A stretch of DNA of 64,000 nucleotides from Variovorax sp. PMC12 (GTDB taxonomy: Bacteria; Pseudomonadota; Gammaproteobacteria; Burkholderiales; Burkholderiaceae_C). Shown here piece by piece: positions 35,248 through 43,465 of this stretch; within the stretch, counting starts at the first letter, position 1; every line of letters starts with the position of its first letter. The notes below the pieces were generated by a model. The model made no database searches. It was given only the letters and a program-made list of their open reading frames with translations, and was not told the origin of the DNA. Position numbers and translations under genes: made by a program. The DNA is taken from contig NZ_CP027773.1 in NCBI RefSeq assembly GCF_003019815.1, forward strand, positions 5,015,501 to 5,079,500. The letters run 5' to 3'.

Positions 35248-36399
35248 ATGTTGGGCTTCAACCGAATCACGATCAAGAAGAACGAACGCGCGCTGCTGCT
35301 TCGCAACGGCGATTTCGAGCAACTGCTGGGCGCCGGAAAGCACCGGGTGTTTTCGGGTTTCGACAAGATCCAGCTGCAGCGCTTTGCCCTGACCGAGCCG
35401 GCTTTCGAGCACGAGCTGGTCGACTACTTCCTGGCACAGGAGCCTGAGCTGGTCGAGCGCGAGTTCGTGCATGTGTCGCTCGGCGAAACCCAGGCCGGCC
35501 TGCGCCTGGAGGACGGCGTGCTGGTGCAGATCCTGCCGCCCGCCACCCGCAAGCTGTACTGGCGCGGCCTGCGCGAACAGCGCATCGACGTGATCGACGT
35601 GGCTGAAGACGTGCGCCTGCCGGCCGAACTGGTGTCGAAGCTGCAGAGCGTGGCGCTGCGCCCGCGTGCGGTGGCCGGCCTCGACGGCGTGCTGCTGGTG
35701 CAGGTTCCGGAGTTCCACGTCGGCGTGCTGACGCTGCAGGGCCAGATGCAGGAGCTTCTGGCGCCGGGCAACCACGGTTTCTGGCGCTTCAACCGGCAGG
35801 TGGCAGTGACCTGCGTGGACATGCGCTCGCAGATCGCCGAAGTGAGCGGCCAGGAAATCCTGACCCGCGACAAGGTGGGCCTGCGGCTGAACATGTCGGC
35901 GGTGTGGCGCTTCACCGATGTGCGGCAGGCGATGGCGCAGATGCCGAAGCCGGCCGACCATGTGTATCGCGAGCTGCAGTTCGGGCTTCGCGCCGCGGTG
36001 GGCGAGCAGACGCTCGATGCGCTGCTGGAGAACAAGGCGGCCATCGACCAGACGGTGCTGGCGCAAGTGCGCGAGCGGCTGGAAGGCTCCGGCATTGCGC
36101 TGGAAAGCGTGGGCGTGAAGGACATCATCCTGCCCGGCGAGATGAAGACCATCCTCGCCCAGGTGGTGGAGGCCGAGAAGTCGGCCCAGGCCAACGTGAT
36201 CCGCCGCCGCGAGGAAACCGCGGCCACGCGCTCGCTGCTGAACACCGCCAAGGTGATGGAGGGCAACCCCGTCGCGCTGCGGATGAAGGAACTCGAAACG
36301 CTGGAACGGGTGGCCGAGCGGATCGACAAGATCTCCGTGATCGGCGGTCTGGACCAAGTGCTCAATGGGTTGGTGACGCTTCGGCCGAACGCTCCTTGA
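35248..36399 (+). CDS. Slipin (SPFH/band-7) protein of the RNA-repair operon
   Basis: 383 residues, first gene of the sigma-54 operon, with GGGAGA before the ATG. The SPFH domain spans about 130-300 ('FHVGVLTLQGQMQELLAPGN', 'GQEILTRDKVGLRLNMSAVW'), followed by a coiled-coil-like tail ('VVEAEKSAQANVIRRREETA'). The N-terminal 130 residues look like a second degenerate copy ('IKKNERALLLRNGDFEQLLG'). Slipins scaffold membrane complexes, but no clear membrane helix is seen here. Its tie to RNA repair is by operon only. Confidence 0.85.
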   Translation: MLGFNRITIKKNERALLLRNGDFEQLLGAGKHRVFSGFDKIQLQRFALTEPAFEHELVDYFLAQEPELVEREFVHVSLGETQAGLRLEDGVLVQILPPATRKLYWRGLREQRIDVIDVAEDVRLPAELVSKLQSVALRPRAVAGLDGVLLVQVPEFHVGVLTLQGQMQELLAPGNHGFWRFNRQVAVTCVDMRSQIAEVSGQEILTRDKVGLRLNMSAVWRFTDVRQAMAQMPKPADHVYRELQFGLRAAVGEQTLDALLENKAAIDQTVLAQVRERLEGSGIALESVGVKDIILPGEMKTILAQVVEAEKSAQANVIRRREETAATRSLLNTAKVMEGNPVALRMKELETLERVAERIDKISVIGGLDQVLNGLVTLRPNAP

Positions 36400-36454
36400 A
36401 CTCCGGACTCGAGAAGGATTGACTGGCGCCGAAGAGGCGCCAAGGGAGAAGAAA

Positions 36455-36949
36455 ATGACCGAAGAAGAAATTCGCGCACACGACCTCATCGCCTATGACC
36501 TGCACGACGCGGGCTGGGCCGACGTGAGCTTCCGCGCCGCTTCCGAGCGACTGGGCTTCGCGGTGTCCTACCTGCACGATTCGCTCGGCGACCTTGCGCG
36601 CATGGGCCTGACCCTGCAAAAGGGTGCCGAGCACGCCGAGGCCGTGTTCATGGACGAGCCGGGCGAGGTGATCCTGCTGGTCTCGGGTGCTTGGGACGTG
36701 TTGCAGTACGAGCTGCGCCAGTACCGTGACTGGGCCAGCTGGGGAATGGTCGGTGTGCATGACCATGAAGTGGTGGCGCGCGGAGAGATTTCGCGTACCG
36801 AGCTGGTCCGGAACATCCATGCGATCCTGCAGCGCATCCACGATGAAGTGGGGCCGAAGCGCTACCGCGAGATGTGGGTGGAGCACGACTTCCCGCTGCA
36901 GGACTACGAACGACTGTCGATCGCGCTGTACAAGCGCGCGATGACCTGA
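36455..36949 (+). CDS. Conserved-looking protein of unknown function between slipin and rtcB
   Basis: 164 residues from ATG 36455 (MTEEEIRAHD), with GGGAGAAG upstream. Acidic and soluble, without signal or membrane helix. Helical N-terminal part with 'FRAASERLGFAVSYLHDSLG', a short strand segment 'EVILLVSGAWDVLQYELRQY' and a helical end 'RYREMWVEHDFPLQDYERL'. I recognise no family. Position, 16 bases before rtcB, argues for a role in the repair system. Confidence 0.7.
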   Translation: MTEEEIRAHDLIAYDLHDAGWADVSFRAASERLGFAVSYLHDSLGDLARMGLTLQKGAEHAEAVFMDEPGEVILLVSGAWDVLQYELRQYRDWASWGMVGVHDHEVVARGEISRTELVRNIHAILQRIHDEVGPKRYREMWVEHDFPLQDYERLSIALYKRAMT

Positions 36950-36965
36950 ACAGAGGAGTGAAACG

Positions 36966-38201
36966 ATGATGAAAGAAGAAAAAATGAACTACAACCTGCA
37001 CGAAGTCGAGAACGGCGTGCCCGTGAAGATGTGGACCCGCGGCGTGCCCGTGGAGCCCGAGGCGCAGAAGCAGCTGGAGAACGCAGCGCGCCTGCCCATC
37101 GTGTTCAAGCACATTGCGGCCATGCCCGACGTGCACTACGGCATCGGCGCCACCGTGGGTTCGGTGATCCCGACCTTCAAGGCCATCATTCCCACCGCGG
37201 TGGGCGTGGACATCGGCTGCGGAATGATGGCGTGCAAGACCACGCTGCATGCCAACGACCTGCCCGACAACCTGGGGCCGCTGCGCTCGGCGATCGAGAA
37301 GGCCGTGCCGCACGGCTCGAACCCCAAGCGCATGGGCCGCGACAAGGGCTCGTGGGAGACGCCGCCGAACGAAACCGACGTGGCATGGGGTGCGCTGAAG
37401 GACGAGTTCGACGCGATCTGCGAAGACTACCCGCGCCTGAAGAACACCAACAACCACAAGCACCTGGGAACGCTGGGTACGGGCAACCACTTCATCGAGG
37501 TGTGCCTGGACGAGGCGGGCTCCGTGTGGTTCATGCTGCATTCGGGTTCGCGCGGCGTGGGTAACGCCATCGGCACGCACTTCATCGAGCTCGCCAAGAA
37601 AGACGCCGAGCTGCACCAGCGCAACCTGCCCGATCAGGACCTGGCGTACTTCGAGGAAGGCGCCCAGTACTTCGGCGACTATGTGCGCGCCGTGGGCTGG
37701 GCCCAGAAGTTCGCGCGCGCGAACCGCGAAGTGATGATGCAGCGCGTGGTAGCGGCCGTTCGCAAGGTCATCACCAAGCCTTTCGAGGCGCATGTGGAAG
37801 CGGTGAACTGCCACCACAACTACGTGAGCCGCGAAACGCACTTCGGTGAAGACGTGCTCGTCACCCGCAAGGGCGCGGTGAGCGCGAAGGCCGGCGAGTT
37901 GGGGATCATCCCCGGCAGCATGGGCGCCAAGAGCTTCATCGTGCGCGGAAAAGGCAACCCCGAGAGCTTCATGAGCTGCAGCCACGGTGCCGGTCGAAAG
38001 ATGAGCCGTACCAAGGCGAAGAAGCTCTACACCGTGGCCGACCAAGTCGCCGCGACCGAAGGCGTGGAATGCCGAAAAGACGCCGACGTGATCGACGAGA
38101 TCCCGATGGCCTACAAGGACATCGACGCGGTGATGGAGGCGCAGCAGGACCTGGTGGAGGTGGTCTACACGCTCAAGCAGGTTGTTTGCGTGAAGGGGTG
38201 A
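36966..38201 (+). CDS. rtcB: RtcB RNA ligase
   Basis: GTP- and Mn-dependent ligase that joins 2',3'-cyclic phosphate (or 3'-phosphate) and 5'-OH RNA ends; 411 residues, near the 408 of E. coli. Metal and GTP motifs 'TAVGVDIGCGM', 'LGTLGTGNHFIEV' and 'MLHSGSRGVGN' are present. The guanylated histidine is His340 in 'SCSHGAGRKMS'. GAGGAG lies nine bases before the ATG. ATG 36969 or 36984 are possible alternative starts. Confidence 0.96.
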   Translation: MMKEEKMNYNLHEVENGVPVKMWTRGVPVEPEAQKQLENAARLPIVFKHIAAMPDVHYGIGATVGSVIPTFKAIIPTAVGVDIGCGMMACKTTLHANDLPDNLGPLRSAIEKAVPHGSNPKRMGRDKGSWETPPNETDVAWGALKDEFDAICEDYPRLKNTNNHKHLGTLGTGNHFIEVCLDEAGSVWFMLHSGSRGVGNAIGTHFIELAKKDAELHQRNLPDQDLAYFEEGAQYFGDYVRAVGWAQKFARANREVMMQRVVAAVRKVITKPFEAHVEAVNCHHNYVSRETHFGEDVLVTRKGAVSAKAGELGIIPGSMGAKSFIVRGKGNPESFMSCSHGAGRKMSRTKAKKLYTVADQVAATEGVECRKDADVIDEIPMAYKDIDAVMEAQQDLVEVVYTLKQVVCVKG

Positions 38202-38298
38202 GAGGGTGAGGTCCAAGTACGGCCTCACGATGGCGCTGTAGAGGGAGAGCTATCGATAGGCTGCGCCTTCGCAGCGCTGTATTGCGAAGGGCTGAAAA

Positions 38299-38940
38299 AT
38301 GAAGAGCAACAAGCAACGCCGCGCCGAGATCAAGGCGCACCGCCGCGAGCGTGCTGCCGCTCTGGCAGCACGCTCGCGCCTGCCGGATGTCCGGCTGCCG
38401 AAAGCCGACTTCGCCGATGCACTCGGTTGCGAGCCGGCGGATCGAGCTGTTCTGCAGCAACACAACAACACCTACGGCGTGCTGCCTGACTTCTATGTCG
38501 CGCGTTCATTCATCTGCCGCGATTGCGGTGCCGACGAGGTATGGACGGCCAAGCAGCAGAAATGGTGGTACGAGACGATTCAGGGTCACATCGACAGCCG
38601 TGCCGTGCGATGCCTCGCATGCAGGCGCGCACGGCGCGAACGTTTGCGAGCCGTTGCGCCTGGCGCCGACCTTCTGCTCGAGAAGACGTGTCGACTGCGT
38701 GCGTTGGGTGCGGCAAAGCCGAGCGTTCAAGCCAGGGCCGAAATCGAGGCGGCATTGCAAAGCAAATGGTGGAGCCTGCGTGTCGTGGCGATCCAGGCAA
38801 TGGGGCGCTGGGGCGGTGAAGAGAACCTCGCACGGCTACACGCGTTCATGGCGTCTCGTCCGGAGGGAGGTCGCCGATACTTCGGTTGGGAGCGCGTCGC
38901 CGCGGACGCTGCAAGAAGCGCATTGATGCGCAGGGAGTGA
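38299..38940 (+). CDS. Zinc-ribbon protein in the RNA-repair operon
   Basis: 213 residues. Basic N-terminus, then a zinc ribbon with Cys73-x2-Cys76 ('FICRDCGADEVWTAKQQKWW') and Cys105-x2-Cys108 ('VRCLACRRARRER'), like the probable zinc-ribbon (zf-trcl) family. The C-terminal 70 residues look like one or two HEAT-type helical pairs. Basic character suggests nucleic-acid binding (inference). It lies 97 bases after rtcB and 8 bases before the RNase Z gene. Confidence 0.75.
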   Translation: MKSNKQRRAEIKAHRRERAAALAARSRLPDVRLPKADFADALGCEPADRAVLQQHNNTYGVLPDFYVARSFICRDCGADEVWTAKQQKWWYETIQGHIDSRAVRCLACRRARRERLRAVAPGADLLLEKTCRLRALGAAKPSVQARAEIEAALQSKWWSLRVVAIQAMGRWGGEENLARLHAFMASRPEGGRRYFGWERVAADAARSALMRRE

Positions 38941-38948
38941 TCAACGAG

Positions 38949-39905
38949 ATGATGAAACTGACTTTTCTGGGTACCTCCTCCGGTACCCCCACGCGCCACC
39001 GCAACGTCTCCGGCCTCGCCGTGCAGACGGTGCTCGGCCCGGACTGGTTCCTGCTCGACTGCGGCGAGGGCACGCAGCATCGCGTGCTGCAAACGCCGCT
39101 GTCCCTGAACGACCTGGCCGCCGTCTGCATCACGCATGTGCACGGCGACCACTGCTACGGCCTGCCGGGCCTGCTCGCGAGTGCGGGCATGAACAAGCGC
39201 ACGAAGCCGCTGAAGCTGATTGCGCCGCTGCCGGTGTGGGAGTGGTTCGAGGCGACGCGCGCGTTGACCGATCTGCATCTGCCCTACGAAGTCGAGCATG
39301 TGGATATCGGCGGACCGCTGTTGGTGTATGAGGTGCCGGGCCTGCGCATCGAAAGCCATGCGCTGATGCATCGTGTGCCCAGCCACGCTTACCGCATGCA
39401 AGTCGAGACGCGGCGCGTGCGGCTGAAAGCGGACGCATTGCGCGCCATCGGCCTGCCACCCGGCCCCGCATGGCGTGCGCTGCAGCAGGGCGAGGACATG
39501 CCTTTCAACGGCGGCATGCTGCGCAGCGCCGACTACACCGAGACCCAGGTCGAAACGGTTGCCGCCGTTGTGGGCGGTGACAACGCCAAACCCGCGTTGC
39601 TGCACGACGCCTGCAGGGGCGCGCAACTGCTGGTGCACGAGGCCACCTTCACGCAGGAGGCACTCGACAAGGTCGGCCCCGGGCCGATGCACAGCTCCGC
39701 GCGCCTGCTGGCCGAGTTCGCGCAGGCGGCCGAAGTGCCCAACCTGATCCTCACGCACTTCAGCGCGCGCCACCAGAACGAAGAGGGCATGGCTGCTTTG
39801 ATGGCAGAGGCGCAGGCGCACTACCGCGGCCATGCGTTCCTGGCCAGCGACCTGGATGTCTACGAGCTCGACAGTGCCGGCAACGTGACCGTCACCCGGG
39901 CTTGA
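38949..39905 (+). CDS. rnz: Ribonuclease Z-like metallo-beta-lactamase-fold protein
   Basis: 318 residues. The metal motif is His63-x-His65-x-Asp67-His68 in 'THVHGDHCYGLPG', with 'FLGTSSGTPTRHRN' at the start. The later RNase Z motifs 'LLVHEATF', 'HSSARLLAEFA' and 'LILTHFSARH' are all present. RNase Z trims tRNA 3' trailers. Being in an RNA-repair operon suggests work on damaged or tRNA-like RNA rather than, or besides, housekeeping tRNA maturation. Start at ATG 38949 or 38952. Confidence 0.88.
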   Translation: MMKLTFLGTSSGTPTRHRNVSGLAVQTVLGPDWFLLDCGEGTQHRVLQTPLSLNDLAAVCITHVHGDHCYGLPGLLASAGMNKRTKPLKLIAPLPVWEWFEATRALTDLHLPYEVEHVDIGGPLLVYEVPGLRIESHALMHRVPSHAYRMQVETRRVRLKADALRAIGLPPGPAWRALQQGEDMPFNGGMLRSADYTETQVETVAAVVGGDNAKPALLHDACRGAQLLVHEATFTQEALDKVGPGPMHSSARLLAEFAQAAEVPNLILTHFSARHQNEEGMAALMAEAQAHYRGHAFLASDLDVYELDSAGNVTVTRA

Positions 39906-39931
39906 CGAGAAAAGAAGACAAGAAGAAAGAC

Positions 39932-40783
39932 ATGAGTACCGAAGAATTCCTGCGCTCTGCCCACCCGATCGAGCCCGCCGTGCGCACGCAGATCATGGAG
40001 GCCCTGAGCGACATCGAAGCAACGCATGACGTGACCGTGCTGTTCGCCTGCGAATCCGGCAGCCGCGGCTGGGGCTTCGCCTCGCCCGACAGCGACTACG
40101 ACGTGCGCTTCATCTACGTCAACCGCCTGCCGTGGTACCTCACGGTGGCACCGCGTCGCGACGTGATCGAGGTGCCGATCAGCGGCGACCTCGACATCAA
40201 CGGCTGGGACCTGCGCAAGGCGCTGGGCCTGATGCGCGAGTCGAACCCGACGCTGCTCGAGTGGCTGCGCTCGCCCATCGTCTACCGCGACGACGCGGTG
40301 GCGATGCCGCGCTTTCGCGCGCTGTCGGAGGCCGTGTTCTCCAACGCGCGCGGCTGGCATCACTACAGCTCGATGGCGAAGAAGAATTTCCGCGAGCATC
40401 TGCAGGCCGACGAGGTGCGCTACAAGAAATACCTCTACGTGCTGCGACCTCTGCTGGCCGCGCGCTGGATCCGCTCGCGCGCCGGCGTGCCGCCCATGCG
40501 CTTCGCCGACCTGGCGCAGCACACGCTCGACCCGGTGCGCGACGCGGCGCTGATCGCCGAGATCAACGCGCTGCTCGAGGTGAAGATGCGCGCCGGCGAA
40601 GCCGCGACCAGCCCGCGCTGGCCGGGTATCCACGCGTTCATCGAAGCCGAGCTGGCGGCCAATGCAGCCGAGCCGGTGACGCCGCTGCCGTCGGCCGATG
40701 GTTCGGGGCTCGATGCGTTCCTGTACGACACGGTGCTGCGTCTCGAGGCGGTGAACAAGAAGAAGGAGGCCGTCCATGATTGA
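39932..40783 (+). CDS. RlaP-type nucleotidyltransferase
   Basis: 283 residues from ATG 39932 (MSTEEFLRSA). Polymerase-beta fold motif 'GSRGWGFASPDSDYDVRFIY' starts at residue 43, with catalytic Asp55 and Asp57. This matches the RNA-repair-associated DNA polymerase beta family (RlaP) often found with RtcB and RtcA. Likely adds nucleotides to, or modifies, RNA ends; the exact reaction is not established to my knowledge. It overlaps rtcA by 8 bases. Confidence 0.85.
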   Translation: MSTEEFLRSAHPIEPAVRTQIMEALSDIEATHDVTVLFACESGSRGWGFASPDSDYDVRFIYVNRLPWYLTVAPRRDVIEVPISGDLDINGWDLRKALGLMRESNPTLLEWLRSPIVYRDDAVAMPRFRALSEAVFSNARGWHHYSSMAKKNFREHLQADEVRYKKYLYVLRPLLAARWIRSRAGVPPMRFADLAQHTLDPVRDAALIAEINALLEVKMRAGEAATSPRWPGIHAFIEAELAANAAEPVTPLPSADGSGLDAFLYDTVLRLEAVNKKKEAVHD

Positions 40784-41813
40784 ACTCGACGGCTCCCAAG
40801 GCGAGGGCGGCGGCCAGATCCTGCGCACCAGCCTCGCGCTGTCGGTGGCCACCGGCCAGCCGCTGGCCATCGAGAAGATCCGCGCGGGCCGTGCCAAGCC
40901 GGGCCTGATGCGCCAGCATCTGGCGTGCGTGAACGCTGCCGCCGCGATCAGCGGTGCGCAAGTCGAAGGCGCCGAGCTCGGATCGCAGTCGCTGCGCTTC
41001 ACGCCCTGCTCGGTGCGCGCGGGCGAGTACCGCTTCGCGATCTCGGGTGCGGGCAGCTGCATGCTGGTGCTGCAGACCGTGCTTCCGCCGCTGCTGCTGG
41101 CTGGCGCACAGAGCCGCGTGCACCTGAGCGGCGGCACGCACAACCCGATGGCGCCGCCGTTCCATTTCCTGGAGCGCGCTTTCGCGCCGCTGGTGCGCCG
41201 CCTGGGGGCGGACCTGCAACTGACGCTTCGCCGCTGCGGCTTCTACCCGGCCGGCGGCGGCGAGGTGGAGGCGGTTATCGTGCCGGCGGCCGGCCCGCTG
41301 CAGCCCTTCGACCTGACCGCGCGCGGCGCGCACCGGGCCGGTCACGCGGAGTGCCTGGCACCGGGCCTGCCGCGCCATGTGCCGACGCGCGAACTCGACA
41401 CGCTGGGCGGCGCGATGGGCTGGTCCGGCGAGCAGCTGCGCCTGGGCGCGGTGCGCCAGAACGAAGGGCCGGGCAATGCGCTGATGGCCACGCTGGCCTA
41501 CGAACACGTCACCGAGGTGTTCACCGCCTTCGGCGAAAAGTCGATGAGCGCGGAGCAGGTGGCGCATGGCCTGGCCAGGGAGCTGCGCGCGTTCCAGAAG
41601 AGCGAGGCGGCGGTCGGACCGCACCTCGCTGATCAGCTGGCGCTGCTGCAGGCGCTTGCCGCGTGGCAGGGCAGGAAGGCCTGCGCCTTCACCTGCAGCG
41701 AGGTGACGGAGCACACGCGCACCAACTGCGCGGTGATCGAGCGCTTCCTGCCCGTGCGCTTCGCCATCGCCGAGGGCGGCGATGCCTGCAGGGTGCAGGT
41801 CGCTCCGGCCTGA
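40776..41813 (+). CDS. rtcA: RtcA RNA 3'-terminal phosphate cyclase
   Basis: 345 residues. Signature 'LDGSQGEGGGQILRTSLALS' at the N-terminus, 'SGGTHNPMAPPFHFLERAF' in the middle, and the adenylated histidine (about 313) in 'VTEHTRTNCAV'. It turns RNA 3'-phosphates into 2',3'-cyclic phosphates using ATP, supplying RtcB substrates. Last gene of the operon; a stem-loop follows the stop at once. Confidence 0.95.
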   Translation: MIELDGSQGEGGGQILRTSLALSVATGQPLAIEKIRAGRAKPGLMRQHLACVNAAAAISGAQVEGAELGSQSLRFTPCSVRAGEYRFAISGAGSCMLVLQTVLPPLLLAGAQSRVHLSGGTHNPMAPPFHFLERAFAPLVRRLGADLQLTLRRCGFYPAGGGEVEAVIVPAAGPLQPFDLTARGAHRAGHAECLAPGLPRHVPTRELDTLGGAMGWSGEQLRLGAVRQNEGPGNALMATLAYEHVTEVFTAFGEKSMSAEQVAHGLARELRAFQKSEAAVGPHLADQLALLQALAAWQGRKACAFTCSEVTEHTRTNCAVIERFLPVRFAIAEGGDACRVQVAPA

Positions 41814-41832
41814 GCGGAAAACTCCTTTCCGC
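41814..41832 (+). terminator. Stem-loop after rtcA
   Basis: Perfect 7-base-pair stem GCGGAAA / TTTCCGC with a 5-base loop, immediately after the rtcA stop. It lacks a long T run, so its strength as a terminator is uncertain. Confidence 0.45.
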
Positions 41833-41890
41833 TGTCGTGGTTGAACGCGGCGCGGGCCGGCGGGAAACTCGGGACAAAGACAGGAAAGCC

Positions 41891-42955
41891 ATGACCACCT
41901 CCTCATTCGTCTACAACAGCGTGCCCCAGCGGGTGGTGTTCGGCGCGGGGTCGCTGCAGCATCTGGCGCGCGAGATCGATGCGCTGGGCGCAAGGCGCGC
42001 GCTGGTGCTCTCCACGCCCGAGCAGCGCCCGCAGGCCGAGCGCGTGGCGGCCATGCTGGGCGGCCACGCGGCCGGTGTGTTCGACCGGGCGGTGATGCAC
42101 GTGCCCATCGAGACCGCTCGCGAGGCCAGGGAGGTGGTGCAGCGCCTGGGCGCCGATTGCGCGGTGGCCATCGGCGGGGGCTCCACCACCGGTCTGGGCA
42201 AGGCGATCGCGCTCGACTCCGGGCTGCCGATCCTCGCCATACCGACCACCTATGCGGGTTCCGAGATGACGCCGATCTACGGCCTCACCGAAGCCGGCAT
42301 GAAGAAGACGGGCAAGGACATCCGGGTGCTGCCGCGCACGGTGATCTACGACCCGGAGCTTTCCTTGAGCCTGCCCGTGGGCATCAGCGTGACAAGCGGC
42401 ATCAACGCCATCGCGCATGCGGCCGAGGGGCTCTACGCGGTCGATTCGAATCCGGTGATGGACCTGATGGCGCAGGAGGGCATTGCCGCGCTGGGCCGGG
42501 CGCTGCCCGCCATCCGCGCCACACCGCAAGACCCGGGCGCTCGCGGCGATGCGCTCTATGGCGCCTGGCTCTGCGGCGCGGTGCTGGGCAATGTCGGCAT
42601 GGCACTGCACCACAAGCTGTGCCACACGCTGGGCGGCAGCTTCAACCTGCCGCACGCGGAGACGCACACCATCGTGCTGCCGCATGCGCTGGCCTACAAC
42701 GCGGAAGCGGCGCCGCAGGCCATGGCGCGCATATTGAAGGCGCTCGGGGGAAGCAGCAGCGCCGCGCAGGCCGTGTACGACCTGGCACGCGACAACGGCG
42801 CGCCTGTCGCGTTGCGCGACATCGGCATGAAGGAGTCCGATCTCGACCTGGCCTGCGAGCGTGCGCTCAAGAACCAGTATCCCAATCCGCGCCCGCTGGA
42901 GCGCGATGCGATCCGCGCCCTGCTGCAGAACGCCTGGGAAGGCGTGCGGCCCTGA
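41891..42955 (+). CDS. Maleylacetate reductase
   Basis: Iron-alcohol-dehydrogenase-like reductase, 354 residues, turning maleylacetate into 3-oxoadipate with NAD(P)H. 'AIGGGSTTGLGKAIAL', 'IPTTYAGSEMTPIYGLTE' and 'HHKLCHTLGGSFNLPHAETH' are typical of MacA/TftE/PnpF-type enzymes. Start ATG 41891. It lies alone after the repair operon, not beside its pathway partners; it would serve both the hydroquinone genes at 12289-15427 and the dioxygenase at 47621. Confidence 0.9.
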   Translation: MTTSSFVYNSVPQRVVFGAGSLQHLAREIDALGARRALVLSTPEQRPQAERVAAMLGGHAAGVFDRAVMHVPIETAREAREVVQRLGADCAVAIGGGSTTGLGKAIALDSGLPILAIPTTYAGSEMTPIYGLTEAGMKKTGKDIRVLPRTVIYDPELSLSLPVGISVTSGINAIAHAAEGLYAVDSNPVMDLMAQEGIAALGRALPAIRATPQDPGARGDALYGAWLCGAVLGNVGMALHHKLCHTLGGSFNLPHAETHTIVLPHALAYNAEAAPQAMARILKALGGSSSAAQAVYDLARDNGAPVALRDIGMKESDLDLACERALKNQYPNPRPLERDAIRALLQNAWEGVRP

Positions 42956-42982
42956 ACCGGCGGGGCAGGGCCGCGTGCGGCT

Positions 42983-43348
42983 TTACAGGCCGGCCTGGCG
43001 GGTGAAGGACACGCTGGGCTTCTTGTAGGCCTGCGGTACTTCGTCGCGGTAGAAGGCGCGGCGGTCCAGGCTTTGCAGCGGGTTGTGCGCGGCGGCCACG
43101 GCCTGGTCGCGGACCGTGCCGCGGTCAAGCGTGGAATTGAAAGCCACGGCGCCTTCGGCGGCGGTGTCCGAATAGGCGTTGCCTTCGCGCGTGGCGGCCA
43201 CGGCTTCGGCCTTCACGTCGGCGCGGCTGGCGGACGAGGTGATGGCATGCACGCCCTCATAGGTTTCTGCATGTGCCGCACCGGCGGCGCCCAGCAGGGC
43301 GAAGGCGGCGGCAAAAGCGGAAGCGGCGATGCGTTGCTTGGTGTTCAT
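42983..43348 (-). CDS. Small secreted protein
   Basis: 121 residues with a signal peptide ending near 'AAHAETYEG' (about 27). Two related segments, 'DVKAEAVAATREGNAYSD' and 'TVRDQAVAAAHNPLQSLD', resemble the repeat unit of the protein at 26211-26627. Ends 'YKKPSVSFTRQAGL'. Function unknown. Convergent with maleylacetate reductase. Confidence 0.65.
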   Translation of the reverse strand: MNTKQRIAASAFAAAFALLGAAGAAHAETYEGVHAITSSASRADVKAEAVAATREGNAYSDTAAEGAVAFNSTLDRGTVRDQAVAAAHNPLQSLDRRAFYRDEVPQAYKKPSVSFTRQAGL

Positions 43349-43465
43349 GGTGAGAATCCCTTTGGTTCAGTGTGTGGGCGGCGGACATTCGTCGTTGCCA
43401 CAAGCTGAAGTGTGAAACCGCCGTGCGGTTTGCGATGTGCGTTTGCGCACCGCATTCGGCAACTA

